Below are positions 1-10,135 of a stretch of 64,000 bases of DNA, piece by piece. This stretch comes from Pseudoalteromonas sp. MMG010. Its GTDB lineage: Bacteria > Pseudomonadota > Gammaproteobacteria > Enterobacterales > Alteromonadaceae. Below the pieces are notes generated by a model. The model saw nothing but the letters and a program-made list of their open reading frames with translations, did not search any database and was not told the DNA's origin. Position 1 is the first letter of the stretch. Each line of letters starts with the position of its first letter. Location: the NCBI RefSeq assembly GCF_018100905.1, contig NZ_JAGJEG010000013.1, positions 36,890 through 100,889 on the forward strand, written 5' to 3'. The position numbers and the translations under genes were made by a program.

Positions 1-494
1 GGGCTAGAAATATCGCCATTTAAAGTACTGCAATATGGATTACCTACAGTAAAGGTATTTAACGTTAAAATCACACGTCCTTTAGCCGTTGCTGGTAAAG
101 GTAATTGCACATACTCTAATGCACGTTCTACTGTCCCGCGAACAATCGCTTTACTTAATTTAAGATCGTGGTTAAACAGACCAAACTCGATATGACCATG
201 GCCTGAAATATCATTGCGCTCTCTTGGATCGCCAAATTTTACATTCGCATTTAATGATGCTGTAAATAAAGACCAGCCAGCAATATCCCAACGAACATTA
301 TTTAACTGCTCTTTATCGTAACGCACTTGCATTGCTTGACCTTGCCAAACAGTACCTATCACGGTGCCTACTTTTAAATCCTTAGGAAAATAAGGTTTCG
401 CGATATCGAGCACGACTGCAGCAGGAAGCTTGATAATACAAAAAACAGTAAAGCTAATAATAAATAGCAAAGATAAAAAGGTTATTTTTTTCAT
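1..494 (-). CDS. gspN: Type II secretion system protein N (partial, C-terminus outside the window)
   Basis: Reads from an ATG at 494 to the left window edge, about 164 codons. The N-terminus starts MKKITFLSLLFIISFTVFC, a single membrane anchor, followed by a periplasmic beta-rich region; a stretch such as VGTVIGTVWQGQA is typical of GspN. GspN is an accessory inner-membrane subunit found at the end of many gsp operons. It follows gspM with only 3 bases between stop and start, so it is the last visible gene of the gspC-N operon. The missing part lies outside the window and is not evidence of a broken gene. Confidence 0.88.
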   Translation of the reverse strand, partial: MKKITFLSLLFIISFTVFCIIKLPAAVVLDIAKPYFPKDLKVGTVIGTVWQGQAMQVRYDKEQLNNVRWDIAGWSLFTASLNANVKFGDPRERNDISGHGHIEFGLFNHDLKLSKAIVRGTVERALEYVQLPLPATAKGRVILTLNTFTVGNPYCSTLNGDISS

Positions 495-497
495 TAA

Positions 498-971
498 TTA
501 GCTCTCTAATACCAATCGGCTCACACGTACATAGCCTGGTTTATCATCATTACTTAGGTCGAGGTTTTCTATTTTCAAACCATGCTTGTTTACCAACTCA
601 TCTAACCATTGTACCAATTTATTAAATTCAACCGAATCTAAGGTCAGTCGAAGAGAGCCATCACTTGGCTGCATTTTACTAATACTGATACTGTGCCGCC
701 CTCGAGTCGAATTAACAACTTGGCTAATATTTTGGTTAGTTACAATCGCATTTGCCCCACCGGCTTTTAGCTTAATAATACTGCTATCTACCCATGCTAA
801 TAACTCTTGCTGTTTAATTTGTGATTGCTGGGCTGCATCTATAGCGCTATTTAATGGCCTAAAAATACCGATGACTAAAATAAATATGACTAAGATAATC
901 GATGCAGCTATTACTAATTGCTGTTCTTGGTTTTTAAGTGAGCGCCAATAGTTAATTAACTGGTTTTTCAT
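498..971 (-). CDS. gspM: Type II secretion system protein M
   Basis: 157 residues. A short cytoplasmic N-terminus is followed by one transmembrane helix (about residues 20-38, LVIAASIILVIFILVIGIF) and a periplasmic ferredoxin-like domain with the usual end-of-domain pattern IENLDLSNDDKPGYVRVSRL. GspM pairs with GspL in the inner-membrane platform that links the GspE ATPase to the pseudopilus. The start overlaps the gspL stop by 4 bases, implying translational coupling. Length and position in the operon are standard. Confidence 0.92.
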   Translation of the reverse strand: MKNQLINYWRSLKNQEQQLVIAASIILVIFILVIGIFRPLNSAIDAAQQSQIKQQELLAWVDSSIIKLKAGGANAIVTNQNISQVVNSTRGRHSISISKMQPSDGSLRLTLDSVEFNKLVQWLDELVNKHGLKIENLDLSNDDKPGYVRVSRLVLES

Positions 972-2176
972 GCACCACCTCGCAACTTAATTTCACCCAC
1001 AACAAAATCTCCATCATTATTGAGCGACCCCTGCTCAACCGTTAACCCATTATTCTCTAATATGCTTTTTACTTTGCCAAACGTTTGAAAATCTTTTGCT
1101 CTGGCACGAAGTCGTAGTTCACCACGGCGATTATCATAGCGTAATGTTTCTGGAGTAAATTCGTTTACCTGATTAAAAACACTCACCAACTCATTTGTCA
1201 GTGATAAAAAGCCAACATCACTCCCGCCTGATATTTTAGCAAGTGCCCCTTTTATTTGGCTTCGGATTAATTGCGGCCTCACTTTTGTACCAGGGAAAGC
1301 ACGTTGATAACGATCAACAACTTGTGCTTTACTCAGAGCAACTTGGGTATTCAATTGATTTAGCTCAACAAGTTTTATAGTGATGCTACAAATTAAGGCA
1401 ATACTTGCGGCTATCGCCGCACTTTTCCAATACCCCCACCAAAGCGACCCTTGCTTCTTCAGCTGATAACGCCCTTGGCGAAGATTAAACTTTACGTGCG
1501 GTAATTGTTTAGCAAAAAGCGCCAAAGGAAGATCGTAATCTTGAGTTTGAGGCTTTAAGGTAACTGCTTCAGGGAAATCAGTGACTGGACTATAATGATT
1601 TACATCTGGGTTACCCAGTGCGCTTAAATAACCGGCTAACCAGCTTTGCTCAACAGCCGCGATATGCCAATCATTGAGTTTAAATAACCATTGGTCATTA
1701 AGTTCAATACCAGCAAGTTCATCAGGCGCACTGTTTGGTAGCAATAATGCATCAGGGAGCACGGTATAAGCTGTAATTTCATTTTCACGAAATACCTCTA
1801 ACCATTGCTCAAACCACGTGGCATCTGTAATGCCCACATTAATTGTATGTTGCTCTTCAATCATGCCTGGATCGCCAATCGCAATATGTAGATCATCAAT
1901 ATCACAGGCTAAATCTTCTTCAAGCATATAGGGTAATGCTTGTTCAAGCTTTCTGTTCCACTTTGTTGGCAACGGAATTGTTTTTAGTTGCACTTGATCG
2001 CTAGGCAATAATACGATTACATCCCGGTTGTCCGACTTTTCAGTCAACGTATTTAATTCACTTGCTGATGCAAGCTCACCGCTGGCAATAATTTCTTGTT
2101 CTTGTGGTGAATAAACCAGCCACGTTAGATTATCTTGCAGGTTTAAGCCTGTGCGGATCAATAATATTTCTGTCAC
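968..2176 (-). CDS. gspL: Type II secretion system protein L
   Basis: 402 residues. The first roughly 240 form the cytoplasmic actin-like domain that binds GspE; one transmembrane helix follows near residues 250-270 (IAASIALICSITIKL), then a periplasmic ferredoxin-like domain that contacts GspM. Near-universal features such as the acidic LEEDLACDIDDLH segment are present. It overlaps both neighbours by 4 bases (gspK upstream, gspM downstream), the arrangement of a tightly coupled gsp operon. Confidence 0.93.
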   Translation of the reverse strand: MTEILLIRTGLNLQDNLTWLVYSPQEQEIIASGELASASELNTLTEKSDNRDVIVLLPSDQVQLKTIPLPTKWNRKLEQALPYMLEEDLACDIDDLHIAIGDPGMIEEQHTINVGITDATWFEQWLEVFRENEITAYTVLPDALLLPNSAPDELAGIELNDQWLFKLNDWHIAAVEQSWLAGYLSALGNPDVNHYSPVTDFPEAVTLKPQTQDYDLPLALFAKQLPHVKFNLRQGRYQLKKQGSLWWGYWKSAAIAASIALICSITIKLVELNQLNTQVALSKAQVVDRYQRAFPGTKVRPQLIRSQIKGALAKISGGSDVGFLSLTNELVSVFNQVNEFTPETLRYDNRRGELRLRARAKDFQTFGKVKSILENNGLTVEQGSLNNDGDFVVGEIKLRGGA

Positions 2177-3162
2177 TGTACGCCTCCAAATTTTCGCGCC
2201 AGTATAGTTACTTTGCCACTATTGGCATACAGTAAAGTGGTCATCGAAAAACGCAGATCAACAAATTCTGCCTGCGTTTGTAATTTAAAATAGTCACTTT
2301 TAATATCGAACAAGTCTTCAACGTCAGTTAAGTTTTTACCACCTTGTTGTTGTACTTCTTCAAAAAATTCATCTTTACTTTCAAAACCCGAATCTGGCCT
2401 GGCTGCAATCACGGCTTGTGCACCGGATAGATCAAGGTTTTCAATAAGCGAGCTTAATAACAAAGCTTGCTCTGATATAATTGTATTTACATTAATAACC
2501 AATGCCTGGTTACCTGGGATAACACATACATAAGGTAATAACTTTTCCATTACCAATGGATTAAATCCCTTCACTAAACGTAGTTCTGAGGTTGATGCAA
2601 AGAGAGTATTGGCGGTCATATATGGAGAGGCAAGAGACAAATACTCACCTTCTTCGGCACCACTGCGATATACCACACTATTTTCATCTAACCAGTCAAG
2701 AACGCTATCAGCCATAGCCTCTTCTGATTCTTCTGAAGGTAAATCTTCTATATTTTCTAACAATGCTAACAACGCAACATGCCCATGATTACTTTTGCTA
2801 GCTAACGTTTCATCTGGCGCTTGTGCTAGCGAATTTAAATTCAAACAAGCTTGTAAATCAGTTACTTTGCCACTTAAAGTACCATAATCAACCGGAAATG
2901 GAGTGTCTCCTTGTTGCGCCCAAAGCTGATCTGATGAGGTTTTATCTGGTGCATCTTTTTTACTTTGTATAATTGCTTTTATCGCTAACTCTTCGGCGCC
3001 ATAGGCATACCATTTGGCTTGCTGATGCCCTTGCAAATTAGTACTTCGCTGAACTTGAACCATTAAATTTGCACTCATTTCAACCGCTAATATAGCAGCT
3101 AAAGCCACAATAAATAATACAATAACTAAGGCAGCACCTTGCGAGGATTTAATTTTCATCAT
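2173..3162 (-). CDS. gspK: Type II secretion minor pseudopilin GspK
   Basis: 329 residues, the largest pseudopilin, as expected for GspK. The N-terminus has the prepilin pattern with cleavage after G9 (QGAALVIVLFIVALAAIL), but without the Glu at position 5 of the mature protein that other pseudopilins carry, a known GspK trait. The large globular domain between the helix and the C-terminus includes the acidic patch LPSEESEEAMADSVLDW, typical of the calcium-binding region. GspK caps the pseudopilus with GspI and GspJ. It overlaps gspJ by 14 bases. Confidence 0.94.
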   Translation of the reverse strand: MMKIKSSQGAALVIVLFIVALAAILAVEMSANLMVQVQRSTNLQGHQQAKWYAYGAEELAIKAIIQSKKDAPDKTSSDQLWAQQGDTPFPVDYGTLSGKVTDLQACLNLNSLAQAPDETLASKSNHGHVALLALLENIEDLPSEESEEAMADSVLDWLDENSVVYRSGAEEGEYLSLASPYMTANTLFASTSELRLVKGFNPLVMEKLLPYVCVIPGNQALVINVNTIISEQALLLSSLIENLDLSGAQAVIAARPDSGFESKDEFFEEVQQQGGKNLTDVEDLFDIKSDYFKLQTQAEFVDLRFSMTTLLYANSGKVTILARKFGGVQ

Positions 3163-3781
3163 CTTCCTCTAGGCCTTCTGTCTGGCCACTACCGGGGACT
3201 AAAAACACCCTACGAATAGGGTCGCCATCTATCTGCTGAACCGTTACAGCAACGGCACTTGGCAGTGATTTCACTTGCCATTGCGACTGCCATTCGTTTT
3301 TATTATCTAAAAACTCAAATGTTAAATCGGCAACCCCTTTAAGTAACACCTGAACACGGGGCTCAATATCATCAAGTTGGTCAACATAAACACGATAAAC
3401 GCGTTCTAGATTATCATCAATGACCCTATAGCCAACCGCTTGTAGCTGTGAGCGCGGTAATAAATTAATTGGATTAATCCACCCATCTCTAACAAAGCCT
3501 ATGCCATCGTATTGGCTATCGAGAATATAGCGCCCTGCTAATAAATAATATTCTTGAAAATCACCCGATTCATTTCGCACTTTGCGTTTAGTCATTTGAC
3601 TAAAATCTTGGTCCATTAATCTAAATGTTGTTTGCAGCGCGTTTAATTCAGTGATTTTTTCATCTGATGCGTCTTTTGCTTTCGTTGTCGAATCAAGTAT
3701 TTGGTGAGTAGCCATAATTACAAATGCTAAAATCCCCAAAGCTACCATTACTTCTAACAAGGTAAATCCGCGTTGCTTCAC
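3149..3781 (-). CDS. gspJ: Type II secretion minor pseudopilin GspJ
   Basis: 210 residues with a type IV prepilin leader MKQRG|FTLLEVMVAL (cleavage after G5, Glu at mature position 5), a long hydrophobic helix, and a beta-rich globular domain (IGFVRDGWINPINLLPRSQLQ is a recognisable GspJ stretch). With GspI and GspK it forms the tip that starts pseudopilus assembly. It begins directly after the gspI stop codon and overlaps gspK. Confidence 0.94.
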   Translation of the reverse strand: MKQRGFTLLEVMVALGILAFVIMATHQILDSTTKAKDASDEKITELNALQTTFRLMDQDFSQMTKRKVRNESGDFQEYYLLAGRYILDSQYDGIGFVRDGWINPINLLPRSQLQAVGYRVIDDNLERVYRVYVDQLDDIEPRVQVLLKGVADLTFEFLDNKNEWQSQWQVKSLPSAVAVTVQQIDGDPIRRVFLVPGSGQTEGLEEDDEN

Positions 3782-4156
3782 TTACTTTTCACCTTTATTA
3801 AAATAAGTTGAAAGTTCGTAAACCGGGTACTCATTTTTTTCATCTGTAAAAACATTAATGGTCACTTTAACAAAACTTTTATCGCTTGTTGCCACAACAT
3901 CTTGGCGCCAATACCACGGTACACCCGCTAATGTTTCTGTTCCTCGTTGGCCACTTTTTCCTTGCCACTGAGAGCCTTTAACACGCTGTTCAACTAATAC
4001 ATTTTCAGCAACCCATGAACCATACGTTTGTTCTTCAAGTGTAGATAAATGATGAATATGCTCGCCGGTTGCTTGCATTGCAGCAATGCCTGCCATCGCG
4101 CAAATACTCAATGCAACCAGTACTTCTAGTAATGTAAAGCCTTTAATATGTTGCAT
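3782..4156 (-). CDS. gspI: Type II secretion minor pseudopilin GspI
   Basis: 124 residues, the usual GspI length. Prepilin leader MQHIKG|FTLLEVLVAL with the conserved Glu at mature position 5; then ATGEHIHHLSTLEEQTYGSWVAENVL, the GspI-type N-terminal helix with a conserved aromatic/AEN patch. It is processed by the prepilin peptidase (GspO/PilD), which is not encoded in this window. Two bases separate it from gspH and none from gspJ. Confidence 0.94.
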   Translation of the reverse strand: MQHIKGFTLLEVLVALSICAMAGIAAMQATGEHIHHLSTLEEQTYGSWVAENVLVEQRVKGSQWQGKSGQRGTETLAGVPWYWRQDVVATSDKSFVKVTINVFTDEKNEYPVYELSTYFNKGEK

Positions 4157-4158
4157 GA

Positions 4159-4722
4159 TTAGGGTTCCCGCCTTAAATCAACTGGCGCACTAAATTTACC
4201 TTCAATAAAGTAAATAGGTTCTCTTTCATCTTTTAATTCAAGTACTAATTGAAAGGCGCTAACCTCAGAAGAAGATAAAATTAATACTTGAGGAATTTTG
4301 GTTTTTTTCAGGTCTAATAAGCTGTCATCATCAGAACCACTCATTAGCTCACGCCAATTTGATTGTTCTAATAAATTATCTTGTGCCCATGGAAGCTCAT
4401 CTAAATTTAAAGTCAGTTTAATACGCTCATCAAGCTTCAATGGCGCAAATAGCTCCTCTCGATTTAAAGTTACCCACTTTTCGCCATCAAACACTAAAAA
4501 TTCAAATACATCATCTTCGACCATAAAACCAAGTTCTACTTGATTCAACACAGCGAATTCAGAAGCTAAATTAATGGTAGTATGTAATCGAAGTGCTTGA
4601 GCATCTAGCTCATCTTCAGCTCCGCCATCTAAGCTATACACCACCATTTTGGTTGCAAAAGCAATAATGACTAACACCACTAAAATTTCGATTAAGCTAA
4701 AGCCTAAACACTTTTTAGACAT
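4159..4722 (-). CDS. gspH: Type II secretion minor pseudopilin GspH
   Basis: 187 residues from the ATG at 4722; an in-frame ATG at 4743 would add seven residues. I prefer 4722 because the upstream ATG lies in the loop of a perfect 11-bp hairpin (4728-4758) and because it gives a normal short leader MSKKCLG|FSLIEILVVL. The rest is a typical GspH domain with a C-terminal EPIYFIEGKFSAPVDL strand pair. GspH joins the GspI-J-K tip to the GspG shaft. Neither start has a strong ribosome binding site, so the start is uncertain by those seven codons. Confidence 0.88.
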   Translation of the reverse strand: MSKKCLGFSLIEILVVLVIIAFATKMVVYSLDGGAEDELDAQALRLHTTINLASEFAVLNQVELGFMVEDDVFEFLVFDGEKWVTLNREELFAPLKLDERIKLTLNLDELPWAQDNLLEQSNWRELMSGSDDDSLLDLKKTKIPQVLILSSSEVSAFQLVLELKDEREPIYFIEGKFSAPVDLRREP

Positions 4723-4727
4723 ACGAT

Positions 4728-4758
4728 TAAGGCTTACTTGCATAAACAGTAAGCCTTA
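4728..4758 (-). other. Perfect 11-bp hairpin between gspG and gspH
   Basis: Arms TAAGGCTTACT (4728-4738) and AGTAAGCCTTA (4748-4758) are exact reverse complements with a 9-base loop. On the transcribed (minus) strand no run of U follows, so it is not a standard intrinsic terminator. It sits just after the major pseudopilin gene and just before the preferred gspH start. Confidence 0.7.
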
Positions 4759-4783
4759 GAAGTGATATGACGAAAAGCGTGCA

Positions 4784-5206
4784 TTATTGCTCGTCTTCAT
4801 CCCAGTTCCCAATATCATCATCAGTCCCTACTTCACCATCAGGACCTAAAGAGAAAATATCAAATTTACCCACTTCTCCTGGGCTAATTAGTTGATATGG
4901 ATTACCCCAAGGATCTTCAGGTAATTTATCAATAAAGCCACCATCAGGGAAACGCTTTGGAACAGGCTCGATGCTTGTTTTATTCACTAATGCTTCTAAG
5001 CCTTGCTCAGTGCTTGGGTAGCTTTTATTCTTAAGCTTATACAGACTCATTGCATCTTCAATTTGTTGAATATCTAAATGCGCTTTATCAATAGCTGCTT
5101 CTTCTTGTTGGCCCATAATATTAGGTGCAACAATCGACATGATCATACCAATAATAACCAATACAACCATTACTTCGAGTAAAGAAAAACCTGTTTGTTT
5201 TTTCAC
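4784..5206 (-). CDS. gspG: Type II secretion major pseudopilin GspG
   Basis: 140 residues, standard for the major pseudopilin. Leader MKKQTG|FSLLEVMVVLVIIGM has cleavage after G6 and the Glu needed for assembly. The globular part carries the conserved YPSTEQGLEALV and the C-terminal calcium-binding loop (PDGEVGTDDDIGNWD), the most reliable GspG signature. It polymerises into the pseudopilus that pushes folded exoproteins through the GspD channel. A 58-base gap separates it from gspF, and a hairpin follows its stop. Confidence 0.97.
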   Translation of the reverse strand: MKKQTGFSLLEVMVVLVIIGMIMSIVAPNIMGQQEEAAIDKAHLDIQQIEDAMSLYKLKNKSYPSTEQGLEALVNKTSIEPVPKRFPDGGFIDKLPEDPWGNPYQLISPGEVGKFDIFSLGPDGEVGTDDDIGNWDEDEQ

Positions 5207-5264
5207 GTAACTACCTCTTTCTAAATAAAAATTAAGGAGCTAGAGACACCCCATTAAATATAAA

Positions 5265-6500
5265 TTAAAGCCCTACAGCTTTGTTCATTGCCATTATTGG
5301 CTGTAAAATTGCCATTACTATAAACAATACAATAACAGCCATTGAGGCTATCATGGCAGGTTCAAGTAACTTTAGTGATACATTAACCATGCTTTCAAAC
5401 TCGCGGTCTTGGTTATTAGCCGCGCGCTCTAGCATTTGTTCTAACTCACCTGATTTTTCACCACTGGCGATCATGTGTAGCATCATCGGTGGGAATAATT
5501 TGGTTTTTTGTAAAGCAGCCCTTAAACTTGCGCCTTCACTTACTCTATCAGCCGCATCAGCAACAGCCCGTTTAATTTTTTCATTTACTAATACGCCACC
5601 TGAGATACGCATCCCCTCAAGTAACGGTACCGAACTTGATGATAATATGCTTAAAGTACGAGCAAATCGGGCGGTATTTATTCCACGCGCTACTTTGCCA
5701 ATGCCTGGCATGTGTAATATTTTGTCATCATACCAAAATCGAACTTTTGGCTTTTTAAGTGCATGCTTAATCGCAACCGCCATTAACGTAATCATAATTA
5801 AACTAACGAACCAATAATTCTGAACAAAATGGCTAGCTGCCATCACCCATTCAGTGGTCCATGGTAAGACTTGCTTGGTTTTTTCAAACGTTTTAAGGAT
5901 TTTAGGCACCACTGTACCTAATAAAACAGATACGATTGCAATCGCAAAAACGACTAAGATAATAGGATAAACCATGGCTTGGGTAATTTGACTTCGCATA
6001 TGCTGGCGTTGTTCAGTGTAATCAGCAAGGCGATTTAAAACCTGATCTAAGTGTCCTGATTTTTCACCTGCGGCAACCATAGCTCGATACAATTCGTCAA
6101 ATACATGTGGAAATTCACTCATTCCATCAGCTAGCGTATACCCTTCAACCACTTTCGAGCGCACCGACATTAACATACGTTTTAAACGAGGCTTTTCACA
6201 TTGTTCAGCAACGGCCATAACCGCACCTTCAACAGGCAATGCCGATTGAATCAGTGTCGCAAGTTGACGTGTTATTAAGGCTAAATCTGAAGTAGAAATA
6301 GAAGGCTTAAATAAATTACCGAATAAAGGGGCTTTAGCTCCCTTTACTTGCTTTTCACTATCACCTGCAGGAACAACCTCTAAAGGAGTTAACTTTTGTT
6401 CGCGTAACATCTGGCGAATTTGTTTAGCCGTATCCGCTTCAAGTAGCCCTTTTTTTTCCTTGCCGCGACCATCTAACGCGCGATATTCAAACGCCGCCAT
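5265..6500 (-). CDS. gspF: Type II secretion inner-membrane platform protein GspF
   Basis: 411 residues. It has two related GspF cytoplasmic domains and three transmembrane segments (about residues 173-197, 222-243 and 380-403). The N-terminus MAAFEYRALDGRGKEKKG and repeats such as VAAGEKSGHLDQVL / IASGEKSGELEQML are family hallmarks. GspF is the membrane core of the assembly platform and converts GspE movement into pseudopilus extension. Its ATG lies 2 bases after the gspE stop. Confidence 0.97.
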   Translation of the reverse strand: MAAFEYRALDGRGKEKKGLLEADTAKQIRQMLREQKLTPLEVVPAGDSEKQVKGAKAPLFGNLFKPSISTSDLALITRQLATLIQSALPVEGAVMAVAEQCEKPRLKRMLMSVRSKVVEGYTLADGMSEFPHVFDELYRAMVAAGEKSGHLDQVLNRLADYTEQRQHMRSQITQAMVYPIILVVFAIAIVSVLLGTVVPKILKTFEKTKQVLPWTTEWVMAASHFVQNYWFVSLIMITLMAVAIKHALKKPKVRFWYDDKILHMPGIGKVARGINTARFARTLSILSSSSVPLLEGMRISGGVLVNEKIKRAVADAADRVSEGASLRAALQKTKLFPPMMLHMIASGEKSGELEQMLERAANNQDREFESMVNVSLKLLEPAMIASMAVIVLFIVMAILQPIMAMNKAVGL

Positions 6501-6502
6501 GA

Positions 6503-8062
6503 CTATGCTTCCTCACGGGTTACACGTAAAACTTCTTCGAGAGTTGTTTTACCTGCGAGCACTCTACTGCAACCATCTTGGCGAATGCTAGGGCTTTTAG
6601 TACGGATGTATTTTTCAACACTTTGCTCACCCTTACCGTTGTGGATCATTTCACGAATTGTTTCATCAACCACCAATAGCTCATGAATACCAGTACGACC
6701 ACGGTAACCATTAAAGTTACATTCTTCACAACCCACCGCACGATAAATCGTAGGGGCATTCTCTACTGGCACGCCTAATAATTGGCATTCACGCTCATCT
6801 GCAACATGCCCTTCTTTACAACTTTTACATAAAGTTCTTACCAAGCGTTGAGATAATACGCCAAGTAATGAAGAAGAGAGTAGAAATGGTTCAACGCCCA
6901 TATCTTCCATACGCGTAATCGCACCTGAGGCCGTATTCGTATGAAGAGTCGACATCACTAAGTGACCCGTTAAAGATGCTTGCACACCAATTTGTGCGGT
7001 TTCTAAGTCACGTATTTCACCGACCATAACCACATCGGGATCCTGTCGTAAAATAGCACGTAAACCACGAGCAAAGGTCATATCAACCTTCGCATTTACT
7101 TGGGTTTGGCCAATGCCAGGTATCTCATACTCGATGGGATCTTCAACCGTTAAAATATTACGATCGCGAGAGTTAATTTGGCTCATACCAGCATATAACG
7201 TGGTACTTTTACCAGAACCTGTTGGCCCGGTAACTAAAATAATACCATGAGGTTTAGCGATTAATTCTGAAAATAGTTTTCTATTCTCAACCGTCATACC
7301 TAGGTCTTCAAGGTTTAAGCGTGCGTTATTTTTATCAAGTAAACGCAGTACAACACGTTCACCAAAACTTGAAGGCATTGTTGATACACGAACATCAACC
7401 GCACGACCGGCAATACGTAAACTAATACGCCCATCTTGAGGGATCCGCTTCTCAGCAATATCTAACTTAGCCATTACTTTAATACGCGATACCAGTAATG
7501 AAGCTAATTTACGATTAGGTTTAAGTACTTCTTTAAGTACACCATCAACCCTAAAGCGTATTACAAGCTCTTGTTCGAAGGTTTCAATATGTATATCTGA
7601 AGCCCCTTCTTTTATCGCTTCACTTAACATCGCATTGATTAATTTTATAATCGGCGCATCATCGTCACCGGCTAATAAATCTTCAGTTTGCGGTAGCTCA
7701 TCGGCAAGAGAAAATAAATCAACTTCATTGCCAATATCTTCCATCATCTGCTGAGTTTCAGAACTATCACGCTGATAAGAAGCTTCAAGGAGTAATTCAA
7801 ATTTATCATCGTCTAATTGCTCAAGCTTAAAGTCAGCGCCTGCAATTCGACGAACCTCTAAAAGAGTTTCAACGTTTAGATCGCCCCGATGATAAACGAT
7901 GCGTATATCTTTATTTTGACTCAATAAGACACCCGCACGCCTAGCATATGAAAACGGGAGACGTTTTGGCGGCAATTCCACCAACTCGTCACCGATTAAT
8001 ATTGGCTCGCTGGGTATTAACACAGGTTCAATATCGTCATTATGATCCACTGCGCTAGTCAT
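6503..8062 (-). CDS. gspE: Type II secretion ATPase GspE
   Basis: 519 residues from the ATG at 8062, which overlaps the gspD stop (AATGACTAG) and has AAGAG 8 bases upstream; an ATG at 8080 is in frame and would add six residues. Features in order: N1E-type GspL-binding region, Walker [10 protein letters not shown] (about residue 279), Asp box, Walker B with GEIRD, His box, and a zinc-binding tetracysteine (CKSCKEG near 407 and CEECNFNG near 445). It is the cytoplasmic hexameric ATPase that drives secretion. Confidence 0.97.
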   Translation of the reverse strand: MTSAVDHNDDIEPVLIPSEPILIGDELVELPPKRLPFSYARRAGVLLSQNKDIRIVYHRGDLNVETLLEVRRIAGADFKLEQLDDDKFELLLEASYQRDSSETQQMMEDIGNEVDLFSLADELPQTEDLLAGDDDAPIIKLINAMLSEAIKEGASDIHIETFEQELVIRFRVDGVLKEVLKPNRKLASLLVSRIKVMAKLDIAEKRIPQDGRISLRIAGRAVDVRVSTMPSSFGERVVLRLLDKNNARLNLEDLGMTVENRKLFSELIAKPHGIILVTGPTGSGKSTTLYAGMSQINSRDRNILTVEDPIEYEIPGIGQTQVNAKVDMTFARGLRAILRQDPDVVMVGEIRDLETAQIGVQASLTGHLVMSTLHTNTASGAITRMEDMGVEPFLLSSSLLGVLSQRLVRTLCKSCKEGHVADERECQLLGVPVENAPTIYRAVGCEECNFNGYRGRTGIHELLVVDETIREMIHNGKGEQSVEKYIRTKSPSIRQDGCSRVLAGKTTLEEVLRVTREEA

Positions 8063-10112
8063 TTTCACGCTCTTGATCATTTTGGCTTTTTAAATGCTCT
8101 TCGTAAGTAGGAGGAAGAGTCAGCTCGTCATCCCACTTTGGTAATAGTGGCGTATCGGTTAATGGCATTAACTCAATACCATCATCTTGCTCTTTTAATT
8201 GCTCACCACGAATAAAGTTATATTTATTAAAACTTAACTTATTCATGCTAATACCATCACGAATAATAGTAGGGCGAATAAATACAATTAAGTTACGCTT
8301 TCTTTTTGACGTGTTTGTTGATTTAAATAAATGCCCGATAATCGGAATATCACCTAACAATGGGACTTTAGAAACACTTTCTTGTACATCTTCATCAATT
8401 AAGCCACCAAGTACAACCATGCCACCATCATCAGCTATAACGGTCGTTTTTATTGCACGTTTATTAACTGATATATCCACCGATGTAGCACCACTAACAC
8501 TTGACACCTCTTGCTCAATCATTAATTGAACAGCAGAACCATCGTTAATTTGAGGAGTCACTTTTAGCATAACCCCGACCTCTTGACGTTCAACCGTTTG
8601 AAATGGGTTTGAGTTATTAGCACCTGTTTGCGAACCAGTAATAATAGGTACTTCTTGACCTACAATCATCGATGCTTCTTCATTATCCATTGTGGTTATA
8701 GAAGGTGTAGCAAGAATATTTGAATTCGTGTCCGTAGAAACGGCTTGAATAATGGCGCCCCAGTCATTTTTTACAATACCTAAAGCTAAGCCATTAATAC
8801 CACTTAATAACGACGCCAATCCAGTGTAGTCACCTTCGGTTGTTTCATCATAGCTGGTGACAGTACCTGTTTCAGAACCAATTACAGTTTGCGTTGTCGT
8901 TGTACCTTGCGCTTCAACACCGGCAACCGCCAATGAACCAACGGGGACCGTTGAGCCATTGTTAAATTGCAACATGCCGCCACTTTCAGAAATCCACTGC
9001 ATCCCTAAGTTAATACCATCCGATTCCATTACTTCTACAACAATGGCTTCAACTAACACTTGAGCTCTGCGGATATCTAAGCGCTCGATAACGGTCTCTA
9101 AAGAACGCATTGTATCGGGCTGAGCGGTTATAACTAATGAATTTGACGCTAAATGAGCTTCAATGCTGGTCTCAGAAGTACTGCGAGTTTTAGATGCTCC
9201 TGATTTACCATCATCAGCTAATGATTTACTCACACCTTGTAAAACCTTAACTAGCTCTTCAGCATTGGCGTAGTTTAAGTAGAAAACTTTCGTATTACCG
9301 TTACTTTCAAGCTCACCATCTAAACGTTTTATTAATTCAATAGCACGCGTACGAGCCTGGCCTTCACCACTAACAATCACACTATTTGTACGACCATCGG
9401 CAACCACTTTAGGGATTAAAAACTCTGGAATACTGCCTTTGCCACTGTCTTTGTATATATTATCAACCACAGAGACAACATCATCTGCGGTGGCGTATTT
9501 TAGCTTCACAATATCAACACGTTTATCACCGGCTTGGTCAACAGAGCGAATGATTTCAACTAACCGATTAACCGACGCTGCATGACCAGTAAGCATCATG
9601 ACGTTAGCTGCATTAAAGTTAGCGACATGCCCCCCGTCTTTTTGATCACTAAATTGACGAACTAAAGGGCCTAACTCTTGTACGCTTACATTTTTAACAC
9701 GCACTACGCGGGTGATCATCATGTCACCCATAGCCTCACTGTTTGAGGTAATTAATGGCACGTTTGATTTTTTAGCATCCGAGCTTTTTTCTATTTTTAT
9801 AATGCCATTAGCCATTTCAACTGCTGAATAGCCATAGACTTCTAAAACATTTAAAAAGAATTGATAATAAAGTGATTCATCCATTAACTCGTAACTACGC
9901 ACATTTACCTTACCGCGTACGTTTGGATCAATAATCACTGTTTTATTTAAGTTTTTACCAACGATGTTAATAAACTCATTGATATCAGTACCTTTAAAAT
10001 TTGCTGCGTATTCGACAGCTGATACAGATAAAGAAATACTTGCTGCTAAAAAAAGTGCTGCATACTTAGCTAACCCTTTTTTAATCTTTTTGAGGTGTAG
10101 CACCTGAACCAT
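8055..10112 (-). CDS. gspD: Type II secretion outer-membrane secretin GspD
   Basis: 685 residues. Signal peptide about 1-32 ([16 protein letters not shown]); N0 domain ([18 protein letters not shown]); N1-N3 repeats, the N3 with a Ser/Gly-rich insert; then the secretin domain containing [10 protein letters not shown] and the [15 protein letters not shown] motif. The acidic C-terminal tail is the S-domain that binds a pilotin. It forms the outer-membrane gate. The start has GGAG about 10 bases upstream. It overlaps gspE by 8 bases. Confidence 0.97.
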   Translation of the reverse strand: MVQVLHLKKIKKGLAKYAALFLAASISLSVSAVEYAANFKGTDINEFINIVGKNLNKTVIIDPNVRGKVNVRSYELMDESLYYQFFLNVLEVYGYSAVEMANGIIKIEKSSDAKKSNVPLITSNSEAMGDMMITRVVRVKNVSVQELGPLVRQFSDQKDGGHVANFNAANVMMLTGHAASVNRLVEIIRSVDQAGDKRVDIVKLKYATADDVVSVVDNIYKDSGKGSIPEFLIPKVVADGRTNSVIVSGEGQARTRAIELIKRLDGELESNGNTKVFYLNYANAEELVKVLQGVSKSLADDGKSGASKTRSTSETSIEAHLASNSLVITAQPDTMRSLETVIERLDIRRAQVLVEAIVVEVMESDGINLGMQWISESGGMLQFNNGSTVPVGSLAVAGVEAQGTTTTQTVIGSETGTVTSYDETTEGDYTGLASLLSGINGLALGIVKNDWGAIIQAVSTDTNSNILATPSITTMDNEEASMIVGQEVPIITGSQTGANNSNPFQTVERQEVGVMLKVTPQINDGSAVQLMIEQEVSSVSGATSVDISVNKRAIKTTVIADDGGMVVLGGLIDEDVQESVSKVPLLGDIPIIGHLFKSTNTSKRKRNLIVFIRPTIIRDGISMNKLSFNKYNFIRGEQLKEQDDGIELMPLTDTPLLPKWDDELTLPPTYEEHLKSQNDQEREND

Positions 10113-10135
10113 TATGTTAAAACTCCAAAGCTAAG

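Noticed and set aside
5281..5817. 178-codon plus-strand frame
   Set aside because: Lies entirely antisense to gspF, with no ribosome binding site and a composition that mirrors the real gene.
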